Shown: positions 52,984 through 62,462 of the stretch, piece by piece
How positions within the stretch are numbered: position 1 is the first letter of the stretch
How the letters are laid out: every line of letters starts with the position of its first letter
From: Alcanivorax sp.
Lineage (GTDB): Bacteria > Pseudomonadota > Gammaproteobacteria > Pseudomonadales > Alcanivoracaceae
Assembly (NCBI RefSeq): GCF_002733835.1
Contig: NZ_NVWY01000002.1
Span: 148,878-212,877, forward strand
DNA: 64,000 nucleotides
Direction of reading: 5' to 3'
Notes under the pieces: model-generated
Databases searched by the model: none
Told to the model about the DNA's origin: nothing
What the model saw: the letters and a program-made list of their open reading frames with translations, nothing else
Made by a program: the position numbers and the translations under genes

Positions 52984-53016
52984 GTTGGGTTACGCCGCGT
53001 TGCGGAGCAACCCAAC
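52984..53016. repeat. GTTGGGTT palindromic intergenic repeat
   Basis: GTTGGGTT-(17 bases)-AACCCAAC forms a stem between yheU and the OmpW-like gene. A stem of this kind, often written with flanking GCG/CGC bases, is a common small intergenic repeat in Proteobacteria. It may contribute to ending the convergent transcripts. Confidence 0.6.
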
Positions 53017-53028
53017 TGGCAACGGGTT

Positions 53029-53913
53029 TCAGAAGGTGAATCCCACTCCCAGACTGAACGCATAGACATTCATGTCAGCGTTGAACTCCGCGTCCCCCAC
53101 CTCCGCATACTGGTACTGCGGCAAACCTGGCGCCCGGATGAAGGTTCTTTCCACCGTGGCCGAAACATCTTTCACGCTGATGTATTTAAAATCCGCCGCC
53201 AGCCACCAGTAGTCCGTCATCCGCCAGTCCACCCCCACCTGGCCAACCCAGCCAAACTTGTTCTCGATTTCCAATTCCGGCTCGCCCACTTCAGTAAGAA
53301 TGGGGTTAGTCACGTGGCTGTCATAGGTGAATAAATACACCACTCCCAACCCGGCATAAGGGCGGAAATTTCGCTCGTTACGAAAACGCTTAACCAATGT
53401 CACCATGGGAGGCGCCACCTTGGTTTCCGCCACTTTTTCTCCCAGCGCTGGCACACCGGTAGGGATGCCATTCGCTTCCGTCACCAGAGGCACATCGGCA
53501 ATGCGCCCCTTGGCCTTGAGTTCAAGAGTCGGCGGCATGGCGGCCATGGTCTCCAGCGACCAACCACCGCCCCAGACGCCCCAACGCAGCTTATAACCAA
53601 TGGTGGCCGCCGGGATGGTGAGCGGATCACTGAACGCATCCCCTTCCTGTTCCCCCGGTTCCACCGCCACTTCCGCGATTTCCGACAAGTTACTCAGGGT
53701 AATGGAGTTGGTCTTCACATCCGGGCTCATGTAGATCGCCCCGAGACGAAAGTAGAGCCGGTCCTCGCCGAACAGTTTCTGAGTGAACTTCACCCCGGGA
53801 TAGTCCGGCCCGTAAAGATCCTGAGCAGCAGAGGCATTAGAGGCATTAGCGCCAAGCAGCCCCAATACAACAGCAAGATAAAAACGTTTTTTATGGCTCA
53901 TTGTTGTTCTCAT
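53029..53913 (-). CDS. OmpW family outer-membrane protein
   Basis: 294 residues with a signal peptide (about 1-29, NASNASAAQ). Eight-stranded-barrel OmpW features include GxxxxxxxxxxxxVK (LRLGAIYMSPDVKTNSITLS-like stretch at 55-74), PYAGLGVVYLFT near 190, WLAADFKYISVKDV near 240 and a C-terminal aromatic (SLGVGFTF). Homologues form narrow hydrophobic channels. The start at 53913 lies 2 bases after the stop of the giant lipoprotein gene (TAACAATG), so the two genes form an operon. Confidence 0.9.
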   Translation of the reverse strand: MRTTMSHKKRFYLAVVLGLLGANASNASAAQDLYGPDYPGVKFTQKLFGEDRLYFRLGAIYMSPDVKTNSITLSNLSEIAEVAVEPGEQEGDAFSDPLTIPAATIGYKLRWGVWGGGWSLETMAAMPPTLELKAKGRIADVPLVTEANGIPTGVPALGEKVAETKVAPPMVTLVKRFRNERNFRPYAGLGVVYLFTYDSHVTNPILTEVGEPELEIENKFGWVGQVGVDWRMTDYWWLAADFKYISVKDVSATVERTFIRAPGLPQYQYAEVGDAEFNADMNVYAFSLGVGFTF

Positions 53914-53915
53914 TG

Positions 53916-56900
53916 TTACTGGTCTCCCGCATTTTCCTGACCCACCGAGGTAAAGCGTGCGTGGGCCGGGTTGTTGACCACACGGATACGGAAGTCATCC
54001 TTGCCAATACCCAGCTCAAGAGAGCCAACCCCCTCTTCCGGCAGCACCCCGCCAATAATCAGATCAAGCAGGTCGCCCAACACCGGGATAAGGGCACCCA
54101 GGTCGATACTCAGATTCAGTGAGGCCGCAATGGCCGAGGCATTGCTGGATTCCAGCGTTATCTGACCATTGCGCAGGAACTTCACCGGCCCATTCAGGTA
54201 GGCGGACACCGGCAGGCTTCTCACGTTGGCGTCAGCCACATTGGGAATGGCTGCGCCACCAGGAATCAGTGCTGAAAAAAGACGAACATCCGGAGCATCA
54301 AGCCAGGCATCCAGGCGGGTAATGAAAACCGGGTCTTCCATTTCCTCACCGGTGTCGGGATCGATGGCATTGATAACAAAACCGCGCAACGGCTGCGGCG
54401 GCATGTCGTCATAGGGCCGGAAACGCAGCACCAGCGCACCGGTTTCCAGCGGCAAGGGAATAAGATCACCCAGCACCGGGATCGCCAGATTGGCGTTGGC
54501 GGTCAGTGACGTTCCCATCACATGCTGGGCATTGATTTCCACCGGAATGGCCGTATCACCCACCGTCTGGATGCAATACACATCACCATCCGCATCCTCC
54601 TGGGTGGCACACCAACGGCCATTGCCTTCATCCACCAGACCGATGTAACTCAAGTCCAGCGGCGCCTTGGGCAAAAAGGCCATGGGCAAGGCCGCATGGG
54701 TAAATATCTGGTCGCCCTGATCCAGATTGGCACCACCAATCAGGCCACCGGTATTTTTGACGAACCCCCGGCCATGATTTTTTTCCGCCTCCGGTTCATC
54801 GGCATCCTGACCCCCGTTACCGTTTACGTCCGTGTACTTGCGTGTCAGCACGGTGGCATAAGCCGCCCCGACGTCAGCCGTCGCGGTAAAATCAATCAGA
54901 ATTGGCGGGCCACCTTCACAGGGCATATTGGACAGAGAGCCACAGGTGCCCATGCCATTGAGCGGATCCGTATTGATACCCAGATTGTCGAACCGGTCAT
55001 GGCTACGGAATACGTCCTCCCCATTGTCACCACCGTTGATCACCAGCCGATATGCCTTCCCCGGCACCATGGTGTTGGGGGGCGGCACCGCACGCAGACG
55101 CAGGCTGTTACGACGGGCAGACAGCGGAATAGACTCCCAACCGCTATCCGTTGCTTCAGCCAGACACATGGCTCCGCCTTCACAGGACTCGCCATCCGCA
55201 GCAATGGTGCCAAAGGTCATGGACGCCAGCTCCATGGGCATATTGAAGCTCACTTCAATGGGGCGGCTGACGTCGTAAAAGAACGGGTAATACAGTGAAT
55301 CTTCTGCCAGGCCGCCGGCACAGCGCCCAGCCATTTCCAGGGTGTTCCCCTGGGCATCCTGCTGCTCGACGCCACGGTCTTCCAGGGCACAACCGATACC
55401 CGGATACAGCCCCAGCACCACGGGCGGCAGCACCGGTGCATCCGCGTTGGCCGCGTAGCTGGCGGTATCAAAAACAATCTGACCGCTGCCGTCGGTGGCA
55501 TCACCGGGCACAAATTCCAGGTGCGAGGGATCGAAGATATCCATGTCTTTCAGGTTATCGCCCAGATCCAGGTTATAGCGCTCCCCCGCCGCCAGTTCAT
55601 TGAGCGGTGTAATGACCAGATTGGAACCGCTGCTGCGTACCTGGATCGGCACCGGCTCGCTGCTGTTTTGACGGAACAGCTGAACCCCCTCCATGCCGTC
55701 ATCGCTCACCGGCTCGTTGAATACCACAATGATATTGTTGCTGGGTTCCACCTGGACCTGATTATGTTCGGGGAAGGAGCCAGTGGCCTGCAGCGGGTCG
55801 CGGTTGAGTTGATCAAACTCGAATTCCGAATCGGCACGCACCCCCAAGGCAAAGTCGGCGCTAACCTTGGCCGCGCCACTGAGAATATCCAGTTCCAGAG
55901 TGCGGAAGACCTCAAACGTCAACGCCCCATCTTTTACGTCCACCACACCGACCGCCTGGACGTGCATGAGATTCTGGTTCACCGATGCATTGCCTCGCGG
56001 TTCCACCGCATGCATGGCGAGATCGAAATTCATGTAGACATACATCGGCGCAAAATCGTCATCGGGCTGAAAGCCCTCAGGCCGATAGGGATTGGTGGTC
56101 AGATAGCCGGTCACGTCAGTGACAAAGGTGCCGATCAGGTCACCGGTGAACATGGGCGTGCGTACTTCACCGCCCAACAGGATCGGGTCAATACCGGTAA
56201 TGCGCAGCTGCTGCCCGGCACGGGCCACCACCGGTACCGCTTCCACATGCTCATCCGGGCGCCCCATCCAGCCTTCCAGCACCAGAGGCATGGCATTCAC
56301 CTGGGTGATCCCCAGCGCCTCGGTTTCCAGGTTGAACTGGTTGAGCGGCAACCCATGCAGGCGCGAGGTTTGCGGATACCCCGGATCTCCCAGTGCAGGC
56401 TGGGCCTTCATCAACTGCTTGATCGGCGGGTTGCGGTCCGCCACATCATCTTTGGACAGCCGGGGCGTCAGCGTATAGGTGACCGTTTCCAACAAGTCCT
56501 CATCAAAATCTTCCAGGCCATCCAGTGTCAGCGTGTAGGTATCCCCGCCGATCAAGTCTTCCTTCGGATCAAGGGTGATGTAATGGCGTTCACTGAGAAT
56601 CCTCACATCCACCAGTTCACCGGTTTGCTGATGCTCCAACTTGACCGTATCGCCGTAGCGCACGGTGGTTTGCACCAGTGGTTCGGTAAGGGTGATGCGT
56701 ACCGACGAAAAATCCATGAACGGAAAACGTGCCGCGCCTTCAGAGTCGGGCAGATAGGCCTCGGGGTTTTCCTGATTAATGACCAGCACCTCCGGCGCCT
56801 GGTCCGGCACCGGATCGTATTGGCGAGTGCGGAAGGTGATCAGCGGACCGTCCTGCTCCAAGTTCACCACCCCCGGGGCAATCTCCGGTGATACCCAAAG

Positions 56901-57266
56901 GCGGTATTGCTCACCGGCACGCAGGCTTTCCATGGAAAACGTCAAGGTACGGTCCCGGTTCGACACTTCGGCGCTATTGAGATCGACCAGATTGCCTTCG
57001 CTATCCGCCAGGCAAAGCGCGCCGACAAAGTCATCACCGTCAGGGTGACAATCTTCCTTGGCCGCGGCCTCATCAATGCCATTGGAAAACGTCAGCAGCA
57101 GCTTGCTACCCAAAGGCAGGTCCACCATGCCGCTGGCCGGATAGGCGTAAATGAGAGCATTGCCAGGATCCGGCGGCACGAACACATCCGGTTCTTCTTC
57201 ACAGGCATGCAGCAACGGCAAAAGCAGCAGGCAGGCGATGGTGGGGAATTTTATTGTTCGCATCAT
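53916..57266 (-). CDS. Giant Ig-like-repeat lipoprotein
   Basis: 1116 residues. The N-terminus (MMRTIKFPTIACLLLLPLLH, then AC) has a lipobox LLHAC. Several Big_5/SbsA-type Ig-like units follow. One lies near 30-160 (ASGMVDLPLGSKLLLTFSNG...), another near 520-620 (SNNIIVVFNEPVSDDGMEGV) and a third near 680-780 (SRPIEVSFNMPMELASMTFG). Two long linkers of unknown fold separate these (about 170-500 and 830-1110). No enzymatic motif was found. It forms an operon with an OmpW-like barrel. A surface or periplasmic structural role is likely, perhaps related to the lipase lipoproteins that share this style in hydrocarbon degraders (inference). The 325 bases upstream (57267-57591) are AT-rich and contain the promoter and the next gene's terminator. 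Confidence 0.82.
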   Translation of the reverse strand: MMRTIKFPTIACLLLLPLLHACEEEPDVFVPPDPGNALIYAYPASGMVDLPLGSKLLLTFSNGIDEAAAKEDCHPDGDDFVGALCLADSEGNLVDLNSAEVSNRDRTLTFSMESLRAGEQYRLWVSPEIAPGVVNLEQDGPLITFRTRQYDPVPDQAPEVLVINQENPEAYLPDSEGAARFPFMDFSSVRITLTEPLVQTTVRYGDTVKLEHQQTGELVDVRILSERHYITLDPKEDLIGGDTYTLTLDGLEDFDEDLLETVTYTLTPRLSKDDVADRNPPIKQLMKAQPALGDPGYPQTSRLHGLPLNQFNLETEALGITQVNAMPLVLEGWMGRPDEHVEAVPVVARAGQQLRITGIDPILLGGEVRTPMFTGDLIGTFVTDVTGYLTTNPYRPEGFQPDDDFAPMYVYMNFDLAMHAVEPRGNASVNQNLMHVQAVGVVDVKDGALTFEVFRTLELDILSGAAKVSADFALGVRADSEFEFDQLNRDPLQATGSFPEHNQVQVEPSNNIIVVFNEPVSDDGMEGVQLFRQNSSEPVPIQVRSSGSNLVITPLNELAAGERYNLDLGDNLKDMDIFDPSHLEFVPGDATDGSGQIVFDTASYAANADAPVLPPVVLGLYPGIGCALEDRGVEQQDAQGNTLEMAGRCAGGLAEDSLYYPFFYDVSRPIEVSFNMPMELASMTFGTIAADGESCEGGAMCLAEATDSGWESIPLSARRNSLRLRAVPPPNTMVPGKAYRLVINGGDNGEDVFRSHDRFDNLGINTDPLNGMGTCGSLSNMPCEGGPPILIDFTATADVGAAYATVLTRKYTDVNGNGGQDADEPEAEKNHGRGFVKNTGGLIGGANLDQGDQIFTHAALPMAFLPKAPLDLSYIGLVDEGNGRWCATQEDADGDVYCIQTVGDTAIPVEINAQHVMGTSLTANANLAIPVLGDLIPLPLETGALVLRFRPYDDMPPQPLRGFVINAIDPDTGEEMEDPVFITRLDAWLDAPDVRLFSALIPGGAAIPNVADANVRSLPVSAYLNGPVKFLRNGQITLESSNASAIAASLNLSIDLGALIPVLGDLLDLIIGGVLPEEGVGSLELGIGKDDFRIRVVNNPAHARFTSVGQENAGDQ

Positions 57267-57513
57267 GTCACCCTGTTCTTGTTTTCGGACTACATAGTCA
57301 CGGATGAATGCGACACTGCGCCAGCCCCTGCACGTTAGCTTTTGTAATTTAAAAACCTATAAAAATCAGTATTTTATTTACCTTTTCGGCATAAAAGACA
57401 TTTTTAGTACATTTATCTCAACCGCTAACTCCTTCTTTTACAGAGTGATATCTCACTTCGTAGACGATAACCGTTTTTGTGTTTATCAATTTATTGCCCA
57501 ATAAAAGGGTGAC

Positions 57514-57552
57514 AAAAAAAACCGCAACATGACGATTAGTATCATGTTGCGG
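57514..57552 (-). terminator. Rho-independent terminator of the iron-uptake operon
   Basis: On the minus strand CCGCAACATGA-TACTAATCG-TCATGTTGCGG is followed by eight T. It lies 40 bases after the PepSY stop. Confidence 0.93.
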
Positions 57553-57591
57553 CCTGATTGAAACCGATATTGCAACGGATTTGGCACCCCG

Positions 57592-59231
57592 TCAGGCGTG
57601 TTCTACCCTGGCGGCAACACTACCCGGCTCGCCCGCCGGTTTGCCGGCATACCAAACACTGTCGGTATTACCATGGAAAACGCGCTTTGCCGTACGCCGG
57701 GCCATTTCCAGCAGCAATACACCCGCAACCAGCGCCGTACCATCCACCGCCAGTGGCCCCGGTGCGGTTTGTATCCATGCCGGCATGGCCGGGAACAGGT
57801 ACGCCAGTAGAGCGGTGGCCGGCACGGTCAACCAGGCGACCCCGGCAAAGGCAATCAGCTCCACCGCACTGCGCCCCGGACCACGGACAAACGCCCAGCC
57901 CACCGCCGCCAGAAAGACAAAGTAATACGCCCACAGGTACAGCGATGCCGGATCGACCCCACGGTACAACCACTTGCCGGCAGTCATGGCAATCGCGATA
58001 CCGGCCACGGAGCCCCAGCACACCCCCACGGTAGCGCTGGCCATCAAACGCGTGCTGCGCTTTTGTTCCACTTGCCCACCATTACGACGCTGTTTGCGGC
58101 GCCGGGTTTCCACCCACAACAGGTTGCCGGTATAAAACAGAAACGCACCAGCAAGCCCCATGAAGACATACACCCAGCGCATGAAGGCACCACCGTAGCT
58201 GCCAAAGTGCAGCGCAAAAATACTGATGACGATGTCCGTCCAGGCATTCTCGTGACCGGGCAGGTACTCGGTGCCTTCCAGTTCCCCGGTGTAAGGGTCC
58301 ATGGCAGCAAAACCACGGTCAGCCCCGCGCACCATATGATCCAGATTTTCGCCACCAATGCGCACTTCCGCATGTTCGCTCACCGGCCCCAAATACTGCA
58401 TTTCCCGGGGAATAAAATCCGGAGCGGCTTGTTGCAGGTTAGCCAACAGCGTCTGTGGAGGCAGGAGATTGCCTGCCACGGTTTCCCCCCCCTATCGTGA
58501 TGCTCATGCATTTCGAACAGCGGGCGCTCCTTGTAGGTGGTCAGTGACAGGGCATCGTAGAGAAAGTCATGGAACGCAAAGACAATGACGGTCAGTGCAA
58601 TCATCAGATGGAACGGGAGACTGGTCAGGCCAATAACGTTATGGGCATCCAGCCAGAAACGCTTCAGATTCTTGCCCCTGCGCAGGGCCAGAAAGTCTTT
58701 CACCAACGTCGGCAGCAACACGACCAGACCAGACACCAGCGCCAGTGCATACACCACGCCGATGGCTCCCATCACATAGACCCCGAACAGATGATGCCCG
58801 TCTCCCGGAATCCCGGCTGTCTGGTGGAGCATGTCCACCAGGTTGGCCATGGGCGAGGTGCTGAACGGTGCGGTTACCAATTCGCCCTGTTCATCCAGGG
58901 TAGCCCCCCAGGGCGCCTGGGGGTCGAAACGGGAGCGTTCCGGGTTGGCATCCCACACCAGTGGCGCGCCAATATTCTCGCTGGGCTGCAGGTGCAGGGT
59001 AAAACCCTTTGCCGCTTCTGGATGGGCTGCCAGGGTTTTCTGCATCAACAGTAACCACTGATCCCCCGCCACCCACTGGGCTTGAGCACCAGGCGGTTTT
59101 GCCCAGCGATCCAGCGTCCCCTTGAACATGGTCATGGCACCGGCAAAGAAACAGATAAAAAGCGCCATGCCGGCAATCAGGCCCGTCCAAGTATGGAGGG
59201 TTTTGTAGGTCTTGATGATATCCGCACGCAT
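57592..59231 (-). pseudogene. PepSY-associated TM (PiuB-like iron-regulated) protein, frameshifted at a poly-G tract
   Basis: Inner-membrane PepSY protein of roughly 540 residues, split into two reading frames. The N-terminal part (start 59231, MRADIIKTYKTLHTWTGLIA) runs to the eight-G tract at 58485-58492 on the minus strand. The C-terminal part continues in another frame with GNLLPPQTLLANLQQAAPDF and later membrane helices. One added G (nine) would restore a single frame reading EHHDRGGG-ETVAGN. It is the last gene after a TonB receptor and the DUF3325/DUF3649 genes. Family members are thought to be siderophore-iron reductases or uptake helpers. Phase variation or a sequencing/assembly error are both possible; everything else looks intact. 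Confidence 0.82.
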
Positions 59232-59232
59232 G

Positions 59233-59538
59233 TCAGGCAGCCCCAAGAATCTGCGGTGTAATAAACAAGGCAACATGGGCTGCCGTTGTGGCGCTGCCCA
59301 GTACCAACCAGGCACGCAGCCCAGTGCGGAACAGGTAGACCAGGCTCCATACGGTCATCCAGTAGAGAGAGATCGCCCACATATTGAACTGCACCTTGTC
59401 CGGCGCCCCTATGCCCCCGGGGCCCCACCAGGCAAACAGACCACTAATGGCCACCGCCAGCGCGAAGCCCAACAGGGCACCGGCGAGCGTTTTGCTGATC
59501 CAGTCCGGTTGTATCGCCGGCGTTTTGGGCTTGGCCAT
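59233..59538 (-). CDS. DUF3649 family small membrane protein
   Basis: 101 residues, three hydrophobic helices (LAGALLGFALAVAISGLFAW, YWMTVWSLVYLFRTGL and LVLGSATTAAHVALFIT). The GMPGAP-like core reads GGIGAPDKVQFNMWAISLYW. It fits the DUF3649 iron-operon family, which normally sits between a TonB receptor and a PepSY protein, exactly as here. The ends are within 1-2 bases of its neighbours, so translation is coupled. Confidence 0.85.
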   Translation of the reverse strand: MAKPKTPAIQPDWISKTLAGALLGFALAVAISGLFAWWGPGGIGAPDKVQFNMWAISLYWMTVWSLVYLFRTGLRAWLVLGSATTAAHVALFITPQILGAA

Positions 59539-59798
59539 TATTTCCCCTCCCCGGTTTTCAGCAGCGACAGCAACGGTAACGTGCCAAACACCAGCATCAA
59601 CACCACCAGCACCGCAAAGAAACCGGCTTTGCTATCCATGAGAAACATCCACCCCGCGACGCTGGCGACGAGGACGACTAACGCCAACGGTCGGCAGCGC
59701 GACGACAATGGCTGCTTTAACCATTGCTGATTATTCAGCGTCAGATAAAAGAAAAGGCCCGCACCCAACGTGGCGAGACCGGTTAAAAGGTATGTCAT
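59538..59798 (-). CDS. DUF3325-like small membrane protein
   Basis: 86 residues from the ATG at 59798 (GACAGG just upstream; the frame could begin at TTG 59813). Three hydrophobic helices and a short GEGK tail. The position between the receptor gene and DUF3649 gene fits the DUF3325 family of iron-uptake operons; sequence recognition is moderate. Its stop touches the DUF3649 start. Confidence 0.75.
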   Translation of the reverse strand: MTYLLTGLATLGAGLFFYLTLNNQQWLKQPLSSRCRPLALVVLVASVAGWMFLMDSKAGFFAVLVVLMLVFGTLPLLSLLKTGEGK

Positions 59799-59816
59799 AA
59801 CCTGTCCATCCAATCA

Positions 59817-59846
59817 GGCCGGCCCGCGCTCAATGGCGGGCCGGCT
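59817..59846. other. Intercistronic GC-rich hairpin after the TonB-receptor gene
   Basis: GGCCGGCCCGC-(loop)-GCGGGCCGGC in the 54-base gap, without a T-run. It may protect the receptor mRNA from 3' exonucleases, giving more receptor than downstream proteins. Similar GGCCGGC stems stand between the DUF1302 and DUF1329 genes. Confidence 0.6.
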
Positions 59847-59852
59847 GATGGT

Positions 59853-62366
59853 TTACCAGCGGTAGCTGACCCCCGCCGTTACATGGCGAGCGGTGCCGTA
59901 GGAACAGCCATATTGGCTACAGGAGCTGAGGAATTCCTCGTCCGCCAAATTACGTCCCGTCAGGGATAACATGACGCCATCGAGGCCGACGTAGCGCATG
60001 TCATAACGCACGGAGGCGTCATACAGGGTGTAGCTGTCCACTTTGTAGCTGTTGGCTGCATCGCCATACAGGCTGTCGGTGAACCGTGCACCGGCCCCCA
60101 GCCCCAGACCGCGCAGGAAACCTTGTTGCCACTTGTAGTCCAACCACAGGGCCGCGCTATTCCTGGGCACATATTCCTTGTCGTTGCCCTTCAAGGTTGC
60201 GTCCGTTTCCTTGGTAATTTCTGCATCCAGATAGGTGTAGCTCACCGTCACGCTGAGCCCATCTTCCTGCCAGGCCTTGCCTTCCAGCTCCACACCCCGG
60301 GTTTGGGTTTCTCCGGTTTGGCGTCGGCAGGAATTATCCGCATTACAGGCAGCGGAAACCGGCGGGTTGGGATCAGACACCACCAGGTTGGTCTGGGTAA
60401 GATCGAACACAGACAGGGTGATCAGGCTGTTGCTGCGCGGTGGCTGATACTTGACGCCCAATTCGAACTGCTCGCCTTCAGACGGTTCAAAGGGGCTTTC
60501 GCTGGTATCAAAACCGGTCAACGGCTCGAAGGAAGTGGCATAGCTGGCATAAGGCGCCGCACCGTTATCGAATAGATAAGTAGCACCGGCACGCCAGGTG
60601 AAGGCTTCATCGTCGGCCTTATCAAGGCTACCGCTGGCCTTGTTTCTTGACTTACTATCAAAGTAATCCTGTCGTGCACCAACGGTAAAACGCCACTGGT
60701 CGAGACGGATCAGGTCTTGAAGATAGACACCCAACTGCTTATCGCTAACATCATAATCACTCTGCACCCGCATATTGTTCTCGAAGCCGGCGGCACCACC
60801 ATAAACAGGATCATAGACATCAATCGGCGTAATGGGGGCAGTCACGGCAAAACGAGTATGCGTCCAGTCAGTATTCAGATAATCGAGCCCCATAATCACG
60901 TCATGACGCAGCCCGCCGGTGTTAAACAGCACCTTGAACTGGTTATCCACCGCAATGCTGTCCAGATCGCCTTCACCGCGAACGGCGCGGCGATTGATGG
61001 TGCGATTATCCGGCAGCAGACCACCGGGGTTCGCAGGAGGGAACGTTGCAGAAACGACGGTATTAAAAAGCGAATCGACATGGTTGTACTTGGCATTCTG
61101 ACGGAAAGACCAAGCATCATTGATGTAGTGAGTCAGATCGTAGCCTATCGCCCACTGCTCACGATCATAGGTATTCCAGTCCGGCTCCCCCAGGAACGTG
61201 CTGCGATCAATGTAGCCATATTGAGTCGGCTCCAACACACCCTTGACCGGAAGAAACTGGAACGTAGAGCCGCCCTCATCCTTCTGGTAGTAAGACAGGA
61301 AGGTAATCTCGGTATCATCGGTGAGAAATACCGTGGCACTGGGCGCCAGGTAGGTGCGGCTCAGTTCGGTTTCATCCACCTGGGAATCGCCGTCGTTGTA
61401 GCTCCCCACCAAACGGCCAATCACCTTGCCGCTTTTGCCCAGGTCCCCGCCCACATCGAAGGAGCCTTCGTACTGGTCAAAGCTGCCAGCTTCCAGCACC
61501 ACTTCGTTGGTTTGATCATAGGTCGGCCGCTTGGCGACCATGTTGACCAGACCGCCTGGAGCCACCTGACCGTAAAGCACAGCAGCCGGCCCTTTCAACA
61601 CTTCCACCCGCTCCAGGCCATAGGCATCGATCTGCGGCGTAGTCCACTGACCACCCCGGGGCATACGCAACCCATCCAGGTACAGATTATTGCTCCAGCT
61701 GGAGGCATCAAAACCCCGGATGCGAATATCGTCCACCCGGCTGTCGATACCTTGCCCTTCGGTTTGCACCCCGGCGGTATAACGCACGGCATCCATCACC
61801 GTTTCAGAGCCACGGTCATCCATTTCCTGACGTGTGACCACGGAAACGGATTGGGGAATTTCAACAATTCGTGCGTCAGTCTTGGTGCCGGTGGCACTAT
61901 GCGTCGCCATGTATCCTTGACTCGCCGCCCCCCAAGCCGACTCCTCTACCTCGGTTTGGGCGGACACATTGATCGCTGCCAACGTGCTGGCATCCTGCCT
62001 TGATGCCGCAGAAGGCTCGCCCACCAGCACCGCACCGTCATCGGTATAACGGTAGGTGATACCAGTCCCTGCCAGCAGGGTATCCAGCGCCAACGACAGC
62101 GCCATGGTGCCATTGACCGCGTTGACCACGGTGTTTCCTACCAGTCCACTGGCCTGCTGAATCTGGATTCCGGTCTGCCGGGACATTTGTGCCAGGGAGC
62201 GTGACAGGGCCTGGGCCGGTAAGGCGACACGGACCCGCTGTTGTTGGTGCGCGCTACTCTGGGCGTTGTCGGCCAAAACGCTCTGCGGCAACACTGCCCC
62301 TGCTGACGCCAGCGAAGCCAACCCCAGCAGCACTCCCCCGTGGAGACGGCTAATTCGGAAATTCAT
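59853..62366 (-). CDS. TonB-dependent siderophore receptor with STN signalling domain
   Basis: 837 residues. Signal peptide to about 34 (LPQSVLADN). An STN (secretin/TonB N-terminal) domain at about 55-110 has QALSRSLAQMSRQTGIQIQQ and ALDTLLAGTGITYRYTDDGA, used for signalling to a FecR/sigma pair or for siderophore uptake control. A plug at about 130-260 has EIPQSVSVVTRQEMDDRG and VLKGPAAVLYGQVAPGG, typical of ferrichrome/pyoverdine-type receptors. A 22-strand barrel follows, ending in the aromatic GVSYRW. GGGGTG precedes the start at 62366. A Fur box and promoter stand upstream. No FecR/sigma genes are visible in the window. Confidence 0.94.
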   Translation of the reverse strand: MNFRISRLHGGVLLGLASLASAGAVLPQSVLADNAQSSAHQQQRVRVALPAQALSRSLAQMSRQTGIQIQQASGLVGNTVVNAVNGTMALSLALDTLLAGTGITYRYTDDGAVLVGEPSAASRQDASTLAAINVSAQTEVEESAWGAASQGYMATHSATGTKTDARIVEIPQSVSVVTRQEMDDRGSETVMDAVRYTAGVQTEGQGIDSRVDDIRIRGFDASSWSNNLYLDGLRMPRGGQWTTPQIDAYGLERVEVLKGPAAVLYGQVAPGGLVNMVAKRPTYDQTNEVVLEAGSFDQYEGSFDVGGDLGKSGKVIGRLVGSYNDGDSQVDETELSRTYLAPSATVFLTDDTEITFLSYYQKDEGGSTFQFLPVKGVLEPTQYGYIDRSTFLGEPDWNTYDREQWAIGYDLTHYINDAWSFRQNAKYNHVDSLFNTVVSATFPPANPGGLLPDNRTINRRAVRGEGDLDSIAVDNQFKVLFNTGGLRHDVIMGLDYLNTDWTHTRFAVTAPITPIDVYDPVYGGAAGFENNMRVQSDYDVSDKQLGVYLQDLIRLDQWRFTVGARQDYFDSKSRNKASGSLDKADDEAFTWRAGATYLFDNGAAPYASYATSFEPLTGFDTSESPFEPSEGEQFELGVKYQPPRSNSLITLSVFDLTQTNLVVSDPNPPVSAACNADNSCRRQTGETQTRGVELEGKAWQEDGLSVTVSYTYLDAEITKETDATLKGNDKEYVPRNSAALWLDYKWQQGFLRGLGLGAGARFTDSLYGDAANSYKVDSYTLYDASVRYDMRYVGLDGVMLSLTGRNLADEEFLSSCSQYGCSYGTARHVTAGVSYRW

Positions 62367-62382
62367 CAATACACCCCAATAC

Positions 62383-62429
62383 AAATGAAAATGATTCGCA
62401 ATACTATATACATTGCGAACCCTGCTCAA
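62383..62429 (-). promoter_or_regulatory. Fur-type operator and promoter of the iron operon
   Basis: At 62383-62399 on the plus strand AAATGAAAATGATTCGC gives, on the minus strand, ATCATTTTCATTT, one base from the Fur core ATCATTATCATTT. Upstream on the minus strand are TTGAGC (62429-62424) and TAGTAT (62406-62401), spaced 17 bases. The operator overlaps the predicted transcription start, so Fur-Fe would block initiation. Confidence 0.7.
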
Positions 62430-62462
62430 GTGAGGTGCTTTATTGGCTTCAGTGGCGAGTCG

